The notes below the pieces were generated by a model. That model had not been told where the DNA came from. It did no database searches and was given only the letters and a program-made list of their open reading frames with translations. Below, one piece after another: positions 17,188-25,110 of a DNA stretch of 64,000 nt. Numbering within the stretch: the first letter of the stretch is position 1; every line of letters starts with the position of its first letter. Made by a program: the position numbers and the translations under genes. Source of the DNA: JAQVCM01 sp040403095 (lineage in GTDB: Bacteria; Bacteroidota; Bacteroidia; Flavobacteriales_D; Crocinitomicaceae); the NCBI GenBank assembly GCA_040403095.1, contig JBBALI010000013.1, positions 17,226 through 81,225 of the forward strand, given 5' to 3'.

Positions 17188-18477
17188 TCAATCCATTGAT
17201 TTTACAAAAGTTGAAATCAAAGTCACAATATCTACATATTCATTGAAAGATAGCGCTTGATAAGTGTCTAAAACATCATGGTAATGCTTGTTTTCACCCA
17301 TTGTATAAATGAAAAACGCTGGTACATTGTTTTCTGAAAACCAATAATGGTCTGAATTCGCAGCTTTTCCTCGGATTTTGATTTCTTTCAACAAACGTTG
17401 TTCTTCATTTATTTTGATCAATTGATCAAATTGGGTTTTGAAAACGCTTCCATTTACCACAGTTACTCCATCTTCACCACTTCCCATAATGTCTAAATTC
17501 AAGAGAAATTTTATTTTCTTTAGCTTAAAAAGTGGATGTTCAACATAATATTTTGAACCAATCAATCCTGCTTCTTCTCCCGCAAATGCGATGAATACCA
17601 AATTGTAATCTACTGGATTTTGCTTGAAATAATCCGCCAATGCAAAAAGCATCGATGTTCCACTTGCATTGTCGTTTCCTCCCGGAAAATAGGTGGAACT
17701 TCCCATTCCACCCAAATGGTCGTAGTGTGCAGAAAAAACAATCGTTTTTTTAAATAAACCTTTCGCAGGGATTTTCGCAATTACATTGTTGGCAAGATGA
17801 TTCTTTTTGAATTTTGATTCAATGTTGGTTTGGATGATTGAATTTTTCTCAAAAACAGCACTTTGAATGGAAAAAAGTGAATGATTGTACTGCTCGTTTT
17901 CTACCGAAAAAGTAAATTTCTCGTCAGTAACTATTACCACGTCAAAAAACTCAGCAAAATACCGTGATACTTTTTTTATCTCATTCAAAGAATCTTTGGC
18001 AAAGTTGGAACAATCAAAAACAACGGCATTGTTAGTTCGATCTCCTTTCATTTCAGCCATTGCGGCGCTCCAAAAATTTGGGTTTTGGTAATCTTTGCGA
18101 GATAAATACTTGTATTTCAAAATTCTGTTGCTACTTCCCGAAGCTGGATCTACCAAAAAATCGATGCCTGGTTTCAAGATTTTGTCACCCAATTTCACTT
18201 CCATCTTTCCAGGAAATGTATTGACATCAAAAATAAAGGGTTGTAGATAGGAATTGGAAATCGATTTTAAACCGCGCTTTTGAAATTCTTTGACTAAAAA
18301 CTGCGCTGCAAGCGAATCGCCTGATTTGATATATCCGCGGCCAAAATAAGTTTCAGAACACAATTCTTTCGTAATTCTTCTCCCTTCTTTCAGCTCTTCA
18401 GACTGTATAGTTGGATTTGATTGACCTATCGCGATTTGAAAAAAAGCACATAATATAAAGACAATTCCAACTTTCAT
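17188..18477 (-). CDS. Secreted M28 family zinc aminopeptidase
   Basis: The 429-residue protein has a signal peptide (MKVGIVFILCAFFQIAIGQ) and an M28 catalytic domain. The zinc ligands can be followed in order: His in VFSAHYDHLGG, the bridging Asp in GGNDNASGTS, the catalytic and ligand Glu pair in FAGEEAGLIGS, Asp in LNLDIMGSGEDG, and His in the final GENKHYHDVLDTY region. A ~100-residue insert between the N-terminal helix region and the catalytic core resembles the PA-type inserts of this family. It should remove N-terminal residues from peptides in the periplasm or outside. It lies 11 bases after the acidic protein gene and 32 bases before the MORN-repeat gene, so the three form a likely operon. 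Confidence 0.92.
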   Translation of the reverse strand: MKVGIVFILCAFFQIAIGQSNPTIQSEELKEGRRITKELCSETYFGRGYIKSGDSLAAQFLVKEFQKRGLKSISNSYLQPFIFDVNTFPGKMEVKLGDKILKPGIDFLVDPASGSSNRILKYKYLSRKDYQNPNFWSAAMAEMKGDRTNNAVVFDCSNFAKDSLNEIKKVSRYFAEFFDVVIVTDEKFTFSVENEQYNHSLFSIQSAVFEKNSIIQTNIESKFKKNHLANNVIAKIPAKGLFKKTIVFSAHYDHLGGMGSSTYFPGGNDNASGTSMLFALADYFKQNPVDYNLVFIAFAGEEAGLIGSKYYVEHPLFKLKKIKFLLNLDIMGSGEDGVTVVNGSVFKTQFDQLIKINEEQRLLKEIKIRGKAANSDHYWFSENNVPAFFIYTMGENKHYHDVLDTYQALSFNEYVDIVTLISTFVKSMD

Positions 18478-18488
18478 TTTCCTGATTT

Positions 18489-19364
18489 TTACAAATATCT
18501 TCTTTCTACTTTCTGAATAAATTCAGCAGTCAAATTGCTTTCTAAATCCCAACTGTATTGCTGTGCGAATTGTGCCAATACTCTTTTCGCAGCTGAAAAA
18601 TCTGCTTGATTGTCCAGTTGCTCAATGGCCTGATTGAATGCTTCACTTGAACCTTTGAAAAGCTCACGAATACATTGTAATTTGTCATTTAATCCAAATG
18701 AACCAACCAAAGTTTGCAGTTTGGAAGACATCAATCTTGAGCTCAAAGAATCGTCTGAAGTATTGCTGTATCTATTAAAAATATCCGTATTGACCTCAGC
18801 TGCTGGCTCTTCAATCGGTTCCGGTTCACTAAAAATTGGTGTACTTTCTACTTCGAAAGATTCGTCAGCCGTTGGTTCAGAAATTTCAGGCTCTGTGTGT
18901 ACTTCTTCTACAATTGGTTCCTCGAAAATATTGGATTCCTCGATTTCAATGGTCGGCTCGATAATCATCTCTGGAGTAAAAATTTCTTCTTCTGCTTTTT
19001 CAAACATATCGAAATCAAAAACTGGCTCATCGTTCACCACTTCTTCTTTTTCATGTTCCAAAATCTCTTCTTCGACTTCCTCAAAAGATAAAATATGTGG
19101 TTCTTCAGAAATTTCTTCGACTTCAGTTGCTGCTTCCATTTCTTCGAAAGTCTCTTCCATTTGCACTTCAACCTTAGTTGGAGCGATTCCGAAAATCTTC
19201 TCTTCGTAGGATTTGTAGCGCAAAATCAATGCACGTTCATGCAATTCACGCGTTAATTCAACCAAAGATTCCATTTCATCAGCGGTTAAACTTCCTGCTT
19301 GAATGTTTTCAAAAAGTACTTGAATGGACGATAATATTTCTTCTTTTGAACCAAATTTTGACAT
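18489..19364 (-). CDS. Hypothetical acidic protein with Glu-rich middle
   Basis: I do not recognise this 291-residue protein. It has three parts. An N-terminal ~75-residue helical part (EEILSSIQVLFENIQ, MESLVELTRELHERALILR) is followed by a ~130-residue low-complexity stretch dominated by Glu, Ile, Val and Pro. A C-terminal ~85-residue helical part (LNDKLQCIRELFKGSSEAFN, SAAKRVLAQFAQQYSWDL) ends the chain. No signal peptide or membrane segment is visible, so it is probably cytoplasmic. The two folded ends joined by an acidic linker suggest a scaffold or adaptor, which is inference. It is first in a run with the M28 peptidase and the MORN-repeat protein. A 21-base inverted repeat lies 35 bases upstream. 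Confidence 0.7.
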   Translation of the reverse strand: MSKFGSKEEILSSIQVLFENIQAGSLTADEMESLVELTRELHERALILRYKSYEEKIFGIAPTKVEVQMEETFEEMEAATEVEEISEEPHILSFEEVEEEILEHEKEEVVNDEPVFDFDMFEKAEEEIFTPEMIIEPTIEIEESNIFEEPIVEEVHTEPEISEPTADESFEVESTPIFSEPEPIEEPAAEVNTDIFNRYSNTSDDSLSSRLMSSKLQTLVGSFGLNDKLQCIRELFKGSSEAFNQAIEQLDNQADFSAAKRVLAQFAQQYSWDLESNLTAEFIQKVERRYL

Positions 19365-19398
19365 CTCTTTTTTCTTAAAGTAATTTTCAACAAATAGA

Positions 19399-19419
19399 CC
19401 AAGTTGCTAACCAACTTGG
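19399..19419. promoter_or_regulatory. Inverted repeat between divergent genes, possible operator
   Basis: CCAAGTTG, five bases, CAACTTGG: perfect 8-bp arms, 35 bases upstream of the acidic protein's ATG and 120 bases upstream of tdk. A T-run begins about ten bases after it on the plus strand, too far for a typical terminator. A protein-binding site or small hairpin is possible. Confidence 0.35.
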
Positions 19420-19538
19420 ACAGTTCGGTTTTTTAAACACGTAACTTAGCGTTAAAATTATGAAATGTTGTGCAAGTGAAAATTCATTCATTGAAAATTT
19501 CTCACGGGTAGAATGTTGATAACCCTATAAATTAGCGT

Positions 19539-20114
19539 ATGTATTTGGAACACTTTCCCATGGAGGGCAGACAACAAGGTTGGATCGAAGTAATTTGCGG
19601 TTCGATGTTTTCAGGAAAAACAGAAGAATTGATTCGAAGATTGAAAAGAGTTGAGTTTGCCAATCAAAAAGTGTTGCTTTTCAAACCAAAAATTGACAAT
19701 CGCTATGCAGAAAGTGCTGTCGTGAGTCACAAAGGATCTAGCCTCGATGCAATCGTGATTGAAAAAGCGAGTGAAGCGTTGAAAATCTGGAAAAATGAAA
19801 GGGTCGTTGCATTCGATGAAGCGCAATTTTTTGACGAAGAAATTGTAAAAATCTCCACAGAACTAGCGCGCAAGGGCGTCAGAGTCATTTTCGCTGGACT
19901 TGACATGGATTATTTGGGGAATCCATTTGGACCGATGCCGCAATTATTGTGTATCGCAGAATATGTAACCAAAGTGCATGCAATTTGTGTTTCTTGTGGG
20001 AATTTAGCCTACGTTTCTCACAGAACTGTATCTGAATCAGGACAAGTTTTGGTTGGTGCCGTTGAAAAATACCAACCGCTTTGTAGGGGGTGCTATAATA
20101 AAATTGCCCGGTAA
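19539..20114 (+). CDS. tdk: Thymidine kinase (type II, TK1-like)
   Basis: Phosphorylates thymidine to dTMP in the salvage pathway, in the cytoplasm. The 191-residue protein has the P-loop GSMFSGKTEELIRR, the Walker B-like VAFDEAQFF with the catalytic Glu, the DLDMDYLGNPFGP region, and the zinc ribbon: CVSCGN plus CRGC at the C-terminus. The lasso loop with YVSHRTV is present. The ATG at 19539 gives a short leader (MYLEHFPMEGRQQGWIEV) similar to other Bacteroidota thymidine kinases; a second ATG at 19560 is possible. It is divergent from the acidic protein operon and precedes murF-alr by about 190 bases. Confidence 0.96.
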   Translation: MYLEHFPMEGRQQGWIEVICGSMFSGKTEELIRRLKRVEFANQKVLLFKPKIDNRYAESAVVSHKGSSLDAIVIEKASEALKIWKNERVVAFDEAQFFDEEIVKISTELARKGVRVIFAGLDMDYLGNPFGPMPQLLCIAEYVTKVHAICVSCGNLAYVSHRTVSESGQVLVGAVEKYQPLCRGCYNKIAR

Positions 20115-20277
20115 TACCGATTATGTTTTCAATTCAGTCCTTCAATGCTGCTATTTTAAAACTATATCGGCATTATTCAAAGTACTAAATGAATTAATGG
20201 AATTCGTACTTAGAATAAATTTAAGATACTTTGTGATTCTTGAAAAAGCTATTTTTAAGAAATCTCGAAAAATAAAA

Positions 20278-20285
20278 TACATTTG
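20278..20285 (+). promoter_or_regulatory. Candidate -7 element for murF-alr
   Basis: TACATTTG matches TAnnTTTG. Transcription would begin near 20290, leaving a leader of only 10-16 bases before the start codon. The -33 element is not clear. Confidence 0.4.
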
Positions 20286-20305
20286 TACACCTAAAATCAA
20301 ATGTT

Positions 20306-22612
20306 TTGAAAATCAATCTTTCTATTGAAGCATTCGCTGATATCATTGGCGCCAATTTGGAAAATGAAAATCATGAAATCATTCAATTGATTGCATTTGA
20401 CTCGCGTAAAATATCTAATCCTACCAATACTGCTTTTTTTGCTTTTCAAGGTGAATTTAGAAATGGACATGATTTTATTCACGACGCTTATGAAAAAGGA
20501 ATTAAAATTTTTGTAGTTGATCAAAAATTCGACGCAAAAGACTTTCCAAATGCGACTTTTTTATTTGTTGAAGACCCTTTGATTGCGCTTCAAAAACTGG
20601 CAAAATTTCACCGGTCAAAATTCAATTATCCAATTGTTGCGATTACAGGAAGTGTCGGAAAAACGATTGTTAAGGAATGGATTTATCATTTAATTTCTGG
20701 AGAAAAAAAAGTGATTCGAAGTCCTAAAAGTTACAACTCCCAAATCGGTGTGGCGCTTTCACTTTTGGCTTTGGATGAATCAGCGGACTTGGCAATCATC
20801 GAAGCAGGCATTTCAAGACCAGGAGAGATGCAACTTTTGAAACAAATGATTGAACCAACTATCGGAATTTTTACTGCATTTGGTTCTGCACATCGATCAA
20901 ATTTTGATTCTACTAATCAACATTTAAACGAAAAATTAGCACTTTTTGAAAACACGTTTCCAACCTTAATTCATGAATCGATTCAATTGTCCAAAACCAA
21001 CTTGGAGAAAATTCATGGAAAAATGGTTGAAAATCAAAACTTCCATTCATTTTTAAAACATTCGCCTTACCAAGACAAAGCAAGCTTAGATAATTTATCG
21101 ATTTGCATTGCTTTTGCATTAGAAATTGGGATCAGTGAAAATACTATTTTAGATAGAATCAAAGATTTACCCCGTTTGGCGCTTCGCATGGAAACCTTTG
21201 ATGGAATCAACGAAAACTTGATTATCAATGACACTTACAATCTTGATTTAGATGCACTTTCACAATCTTTAGAATTTCAATTAAGCATTGCAAAAGGGAA
21301 AAAACGAGTAGCGATTTTAGCTGTTGATGCTTTGAATGAAACGCAAAAAATGGAGGTTCAAAATACTTTGGATAAATTTAAATTGGACGAAGTTGTGTTT
21401 GTTTCGCATGAAAAAATCCCTTCATTTGATAAAATTAGCCAATCTGTGGTTCTGATTAAAGGCACAAGGTCAGCACAATTGCAAAAGATTGCGCGCGTAT
21501 TTCAATTGAAAAAACACAAAACGCGTATTGAAATAGATTTCTCAGCAGTTAAAAATAACCTCAATTATTTCAGGTCATTGACTAAGACTGGAACCAAAAT
21601 ATTGGTGATGGTTAAAGCATCTTCCTACGGTTCAGGTGCTGAAAAAATGGCTGAATATTTAGAAAAATCAGGCGTTGAATATTTAGGTGTTGCGTACGCA
21701 GATGAAGGTGTAGAATTGAGAAAACATGGAATCAAACTTCCGATTTTAGTTATGAATGCTGATGAGGAAGGTTTTAACGATATCATTCAATATCAGTTAG
21801 AGCCAGCGATATTCTCCTACAAAATGATGGATGCCTTTGTGAAAGCTTTGATCATGGAAAACATTGAGAACTATCCTGTTCATCTAAAATTTGACACCGG
21901 AATGAGACGCTTGGGTTTTGCGCCATCCGAAGTAGAAAAAGTGGTTGAATTATTTCAAGCGCAACCAGAGATTAAATTGAAAAGTGTTTACAGTCATTTG
22001 GCTGATTCCGACAATATGCTCGATGCCTCTTATTCTTTGGAACAAATTTCCATTTTCAATAAAATCAACCATTTTTTGAGTGAAAATTTAAATTACCATT
22101 TTGACCGACATTTGTTGAACACAGAAGGAATTGCAAGATTTCCTGAAGCTGATTACGAAATGGTCAGATTGGGAATTGGGATTTACGGTTATAGTGCCAA
22201 TCCAACGATTCAGAAAGAATTACAACCAGCAATTGCTTGGAAAAGCATTGTTTCGCAAATTAAAACGATCCATCCAGGTGAAAGTGTAGGTTACAGCAGA
22301 AAATTTATTGCTTCAAAAATTACAAAAATTGGCGTTGTTCCTGTTGGTTATGCCGACGGCTTCAAACGTTCATTAGGAAATGGAAAAGGTGGATTTGTAA
22401 TTCAAGGAAAATGGTGTCCTGTTGTGGGTTCGGTTTGTATGGACATGACGATGGTGGATATCACCGGAGTCGAAACTTTTGAAGGAGATGAAGTTGAGAT
22501 TATTGGAAAAACTCAAACCTTACAAATTTTAGCTACAGCGATGGAAACCATTCCCTATGAAGTTTTAACTTCTATTTCAAAAAGGGTGCAACGAATTTAT
22601 TTGGAGAATTAA
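20306..22612 (+). CDS. murF-alr: Bifunctional MurF (UDP-MurNAc-tripeptide:D-Ala-D-Ala ligase) and alanine racemase
   Basis: A 768-residue fusion known from Bacteroidota. It makes D-Ala and adds D-Ala-D-Ala to the peptidoglycan precursor. Residues 1-~400 are the Mur ligase part, with P-loop ITGSVGKT (Lys119) and the SPKSYNSQIGV, IIEAGISRPGEM and RMETFDG motifs. Residues ~410-768 are a fold-III racemase: PLP Lys437 in VMVKASSYGSG, FDTGMRRLGF, HLLNTEGIARF, and Tyr682 in PVGYADGF. The start is TTG at 20306: there is no in-frame ATG after the stop at 20273. An ATG at 20301 is one base out of frame and meets a TGA two codons later; one more T in the TTTT run would join it to the frame. The P-loop reads GSVGKT where many MurF proteins have N before GKT. 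Confidence 0.93.
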   Translation: MKINLSIEAFADIIGANLENENHEIIQLIAFDSRKISNPTNTAFFAFQGEFRNGHDFIHDAYEKGIKIFVVDQKFDAKDFPNATFLFVEDPLIALQKLAKFHRSKFNYPIVAITGSVGKTIVKEWIYHLISGEKKVIRSPKSYNSQIGVALSLLALDESADLAIIEAGISRPGEMQLLKQMIEPTIGIFTAFGSAHRSNFDSTNQHLNEKLALFENTFPTLIHESIQLSKTNLEKIHGKMVENQNFHSFLKHSPYQDKASLDNLSICIAFALEIGISENTILDRIKDLPRLALRMETFDGINENLIINDTYNLDLDALSQSLEFQLSIAKGKKRVAILAVDALNETQKMEVQNTLDKFKLDEVVFVSHEKIPSFDKISQSVVLIKGTRSAQLQKIARVFQLKKHKTRIEIDFSAVKNNLNYFRSLTKTGTKILVMVKASSYGSGAEKMAEYLEKSGVEYLGVAYADEGVELRKHGIKLPILVMNADEEGFNDIIQYQLEPAIFSYKMMDAFVKALIMENIENYPVHLKFDTGMRRLGFAPSEVEKVVELFQAQPEIKLKSVYSHLADSDNMLDASYSLEQISIFNKINHFLSENLNYHFDRHLLNTEGIARFPEADYEMVRLGIGIYGYSANPTIQKELQPAIAWKSIVSQIKTIHPGESVGYSRKFIASKITKIGVVPVGYADGFKRSLGNGKGGFVIQGKWCPVVGSVCMDMTMVDITGVETFEGDEVEIIGKTQTLQILATAMETIPYEVLTSISKRVQRIYLEN

Positions 22613-22641
22613 TCCAGCTATCAATTCAAAACTAAAATCAG

Positions 22642-22649
22642 TATTTTTG
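22642..22649 (+). promoter_or_regulatory. Candidate -7 element for the MscS-cutC pair
   Basis: TATTTTTG matches TAnnTTTG, 23 bases upstream of the ATG at 22673. No TTTG is seen at the right distance upstream. Confidence 0.35.
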
Positions 22650-22672
22650 TTTTAAACTAAAAAGTAAAATTT

Positions 22673-23779
22673 ATGATGAGTTACACTTTATTTCAATTCG
22701 GCCCGTATGCGGTTTGTCTGTGGAATTTAATTGCGCTTTTCATCATTTTTTTTGTGGCTTTTATTTTGAGAAAATTGATTCATCAATCGATGAAACGCTA
22801 TTTGATTGGCGCAAATATCAAATTGGAGGGACGAAGAGCAACTTGGTTAAAAGTACTTAGTCAAAGTATTTATATTTTAGCATTTTACATTGCAATTTAT
22901 AGCTTTAATATTAACAATGAAGAAATTACTTTCACTGAATTTTTAGAATACGACATCCTTAAATCCAATAAAATTCGAGTAAATTTTTCTCAAATAATAT
23001 CCGTAATTGTCATAATAATTGTGGCAAGAATGATTTTAAATTTCTTGAAACTCTATTATAACAAGAAGTTTAGAGGTAAATCAGATTACAATCCGAGCAC
23101 TGAATATGCCTATGTACAAATCAGCAAATACGTCATTTACATCATCGCGTTTTACCTTTGTTTGCAAGAATTGGACATCAACGCTGGCGTATTTTTAGGT
23201 GGATCCGCTGCATTGTTGGTTGGTTTAGGACTTGGATTGCAAGATGTTTTCAAAGATTGGTTTTCAGGTTTGATATTACTTTTTGAGGGAAGTTTGAAAA
23301 TTGGAGACATCATTGAGCTGCAAGATTCCAAGTTCAAAGAACCAATTGTAGCAAAAATCTTAAAAATCAATGTAAGAACTACTCAAATCGAAACGCGAGA
23401 TGGTAATGTACTTTTGATTCCAAATGCGAAGTTGACACAAGAATATGTTGAAAACTGGAGTCATGGAACAGATCTTTCCAGATTCATCATCAATGTAACT
23501 GTTCAATATCAATCGAATACAGAGTTGGTTTGTACACTTTTAAAACAAGCTGCAATGAGTCATCCTAAAGTGAATAAATCTGAACCTGTGATGGTTCGAA
23601 TGAAAGACTTTGGTGATAAAGGGTTGGATTTAGAATTGATTTTTTGGGCAGATCAAGGTTGGGAAGCGAACAATTACAGGTCTGAAATTCGTTTTGAAAT
23701 CGACCGCCTATTCAGACAGTATGGAATCGTCATTCCTTTTCCGCAGCAACATCTTTTCATTGAAAAAAAAGGGGAATGA
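22673..23779 (+). CDS. MscS family mechanosensitive ion channel
   Basis: The 368-residue protein has four hydrophobic segments: about residues 12-35, 55-75, 100-122, and 155-185, the last being the Gly/Ala-rich pore helix. The pore helix is followed by the MscS signature: GLGLGLQDVFKDWFSGLILLFEG, then a beta domain (LKIGDIIEL, RTTQIETRDGNVLLIPNAKL, VENWSH) and a C-terminal alpha/beta domain. Such channels release solutes on hypo-osmotic shock in the inner membrane. The first two codons are both ATG. Its stop overlaps the start of cutC (ATGA), so the two are translationally coupled. Confidence 0.92.
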   Translation: MMSYTLFQFGPYAVCLWNLIALFIIFFVAFILRKLIHQSMKRYLIGANIKLEGRRATWLKVLSQSIYILAFYIAIYSFNINNEEITFTEFLEYDILKSNKIRVNFSQIISVIVIIIVARMILNFLKLYYNKKFRGKSDYNPSTEYAYVQISKYVIYIIAFYLCLQELDINAGVFLGGSAALLVGLGLGLQDVFKDWFSGLILLFEGSLKIGDIIELQDSKFKEPIVAKILKINVRTTQIETRDGNVLLIPNAKLTQEYVENWSHGTDLSRFIINVTVQYQSNTELVCTLLKQAAMSHPKVNKSEPVMVRMKDFGDKGLDLELIFWADQGWEANNYRSEIRFEIDRLFRQYGIVIPFPQQHLFIEKKGE

Positions 23780-24474
23780 AGTTAGAACTGTGTGCTGGAA
23801 ATGAATTAGCTGTTCGCATCGCGCATCAACTTTCGTTTGCGCGGATTGAGCTTTGTCAACAGTTAGAAATTGGCGGAATCACTCCTTCATTTGGACTTCA
23901 AGAATTTTCAAGAAAAATCATTGAAACACATGTTTTAATTAGACCAAGAGGTGGAAATTTTGAGTATAATTCTGACGAAAAAGAAGTGATGTTGAAAGAC
24001 ATTCAACTCTCAAGATCCATTGGAATTCATGGCATTGTGGTTGGCGCGCTGAATCAAGAAAATGAATTAGATGAAACATTTTTAAAAGAAATAATCAAAT
24101 TTAGTGGATCCACTCCAATTACTTTTCACAAAGCATTTGACGAAGTAAAAGATTGGAAATCGAGCATGGAAAAACTCATTGAATTGGGTTTCCGACGAAT
24201 CCTAACTTCTGGCCAAGCCATTAATGCGACAGAAGGAATAGCGCAATTAATTGAAATGAAAAAATTTGCATCAAACCGAATTGAAATCATGGTTGGTGGA
24301 GGCGTAAATGCAAACAATATTCTTGAAATAAAAACAAACGTAAATCCACATGCCATTCATTTTTCGGGAACTTCCATGAAAAAACTCGGAGAGAATCCAA
24401 GATATTCAATTGAAACCTTGCAACCAGATTTGGTCAAGATTATTGAAATAATGAATGTTTTTGAAGGGAAATAA
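23776..24474 (+). CDS. cutC: CutC family protein (copper homeostasis annotation)
   Basis: A 232-residue TIM-barrel protein with the family motifs: ELCAGNE near the N-terminus, LIRPRGGNFEYN, TFHKAFDE, RILTSGQ and IMVGGGVN, then the final HFSGT. CutC was first linked to copper tolerance in Escherichia coli, but that role is disputed and the actual reaction is not settled. The length is close to the usual ~240 residues. It begins at the ATG that overlaps the MscS stop and ends two bases before the stop of the convergent AtpI-like gene. Confidence 0.9.
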   Translation: MKLELCAGNELAVRIAHQLSFARIELCQQLEIGGITPSFGLQEFSRKIIETHVLIRPRGGNFEYNSDEKEVMLKDIQLSRSIGIHGIVVGALNQENELDETFLKEIIKFSGSTPITFHKAFDEVKDWKSSMEKLIELGFRRILTSGQAINATEGIAQLIEMKKFASNRIEIMVGGGVNANNILEIKTNVNPHAIHFSGTSMKKLGENPRYSIETLQPDLVKIIEIMNVFEGK

Positions 24475-24475
24475 A

Positions 24476-24856
24476 CTACTTTTTATTGACTTCTTTGATG
24501 AACAAGAAAGATTGAACACTCAATAAAAAAGCAAATAAAGTGATTGCAGTTAAAGCCCAATAGCGCGGTTCAGAAAGATTTCCAAAAATTAACACAGCGA
24601 TTAATGTCATCATAGATAACATTTGTAAGGTTGTTAAACCAATAAATCTCATGGCAAAATACTCCGAATCTTTTTTCAAACCAGGTAAAATGATAAAAAT
24701 CCCGACCCCAAAAATCCCAGTTAAAGAAGCATCAACAATAATTGCTTGCAGTACTTCACCATGAATTTTTTCAGTCAAAACCAATAAAAAATGAGTTAGT
24801 AAAACAATTACCATCACAAAAGGAAAGTATTTAAAAAACTGCGTATTCATTTTCAT
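24476..24856 (-). CDS. Four-helix membrane protein, possible AtpI-like
   Basis: This 126-residue protein has four hydrophobic segments, at about residues 8-27, 40-58, 70-92 and 98-118, and few charged residues. It overlaps the upstream atpZ by four bases (ATGA), a sign of translational coupling. Its topology and position after atpZ match the AtpI-type proteins that help assemble the ATP synthase c-ring, but sequence similarity is not clear to me. No atpB or other ATP synthase subunit follows; the next gene is the convergent cutC. The assignment is by context only. Confidence 0.5.
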   Translation of the reverse strand: MKMNTQFFKYFPFVMVIVLLTHFLLVLTEKIHGEVLQAIIVDASLTGIFGVGIFIILPGLKKDSEYFAMRFIGLTTLQMLSMMTLIAVLIFGNLSEPRYWALTAITLFAFLLSVQSFLFIKEVNKK

Positions 24857-25080
24857 TCCTTGTCAATTTTACGTACTTCTTTGATGACCAAATAAAGTGA
24901 TGCTGTAACTCCAAATAAAGATAAAACAATTGTCCAAACGGGCGTTTCATTTAATTGCTTTTTATCTAGAAATGTTCCTAGCCAAGTGAAAAAAGCAATG
25001 ATTCCTCCCATTTGCAAACCTAATGAAGAAAACCGAAGATAAACTTTTGTTCTATTTTTTTCCTTCGGAAGTTCTGACAT
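24853..25080 (-). CDS. atpZ: AtpZ/AtpI family protein
   Basis: The 75-residue protein has a charged N-terminus and two membrane helices (LGLQMGGIIAFFTWLGTFLD and PVWTIVLSLFGVTASLYLVI), ending in the basic/acidic tail KEVRKIDKE. This is the AtpZ pattern: a small partner of AtpI, encoded upstream of F-type ATP synthase genes and involved in its assembly or in Mg2+ supply. It starts at an ATG at 25080, 30 bases after porW, and overlaps the next gene. The ATP synthase operon itself is not in the window. Confidence 0.8.
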   Translation of the reverse strand: MSELPKEKNRTKVYLRFSSLGLQMGGIIAFFTWLGTFLDKKQLNETPVWTIVLSLFGVTASLYLVIKEVRKIDKE

Positions 25081-25110
25081 AAGCTTGTTTTAATGCAAAA
25101 ATACTACATT

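Noticed and set aside
17156..17191. TTG start for the MORN-repeat protein
   Set aside because: It would put 12 residues before a clean signal peptide; the ATG at 17155 is better.
18634..19209. Plus-strand frame of 191 codons, Ser-rich
   Set aside because: It is the mirror of the Glu-rich part of the acidic protein; no start signal or family.
20053..20328. Plus-strand frame of 91 codons between tdk and murF-alr
   Set aside because: It overlaps the ends of both genes in another frame and has no protein character.
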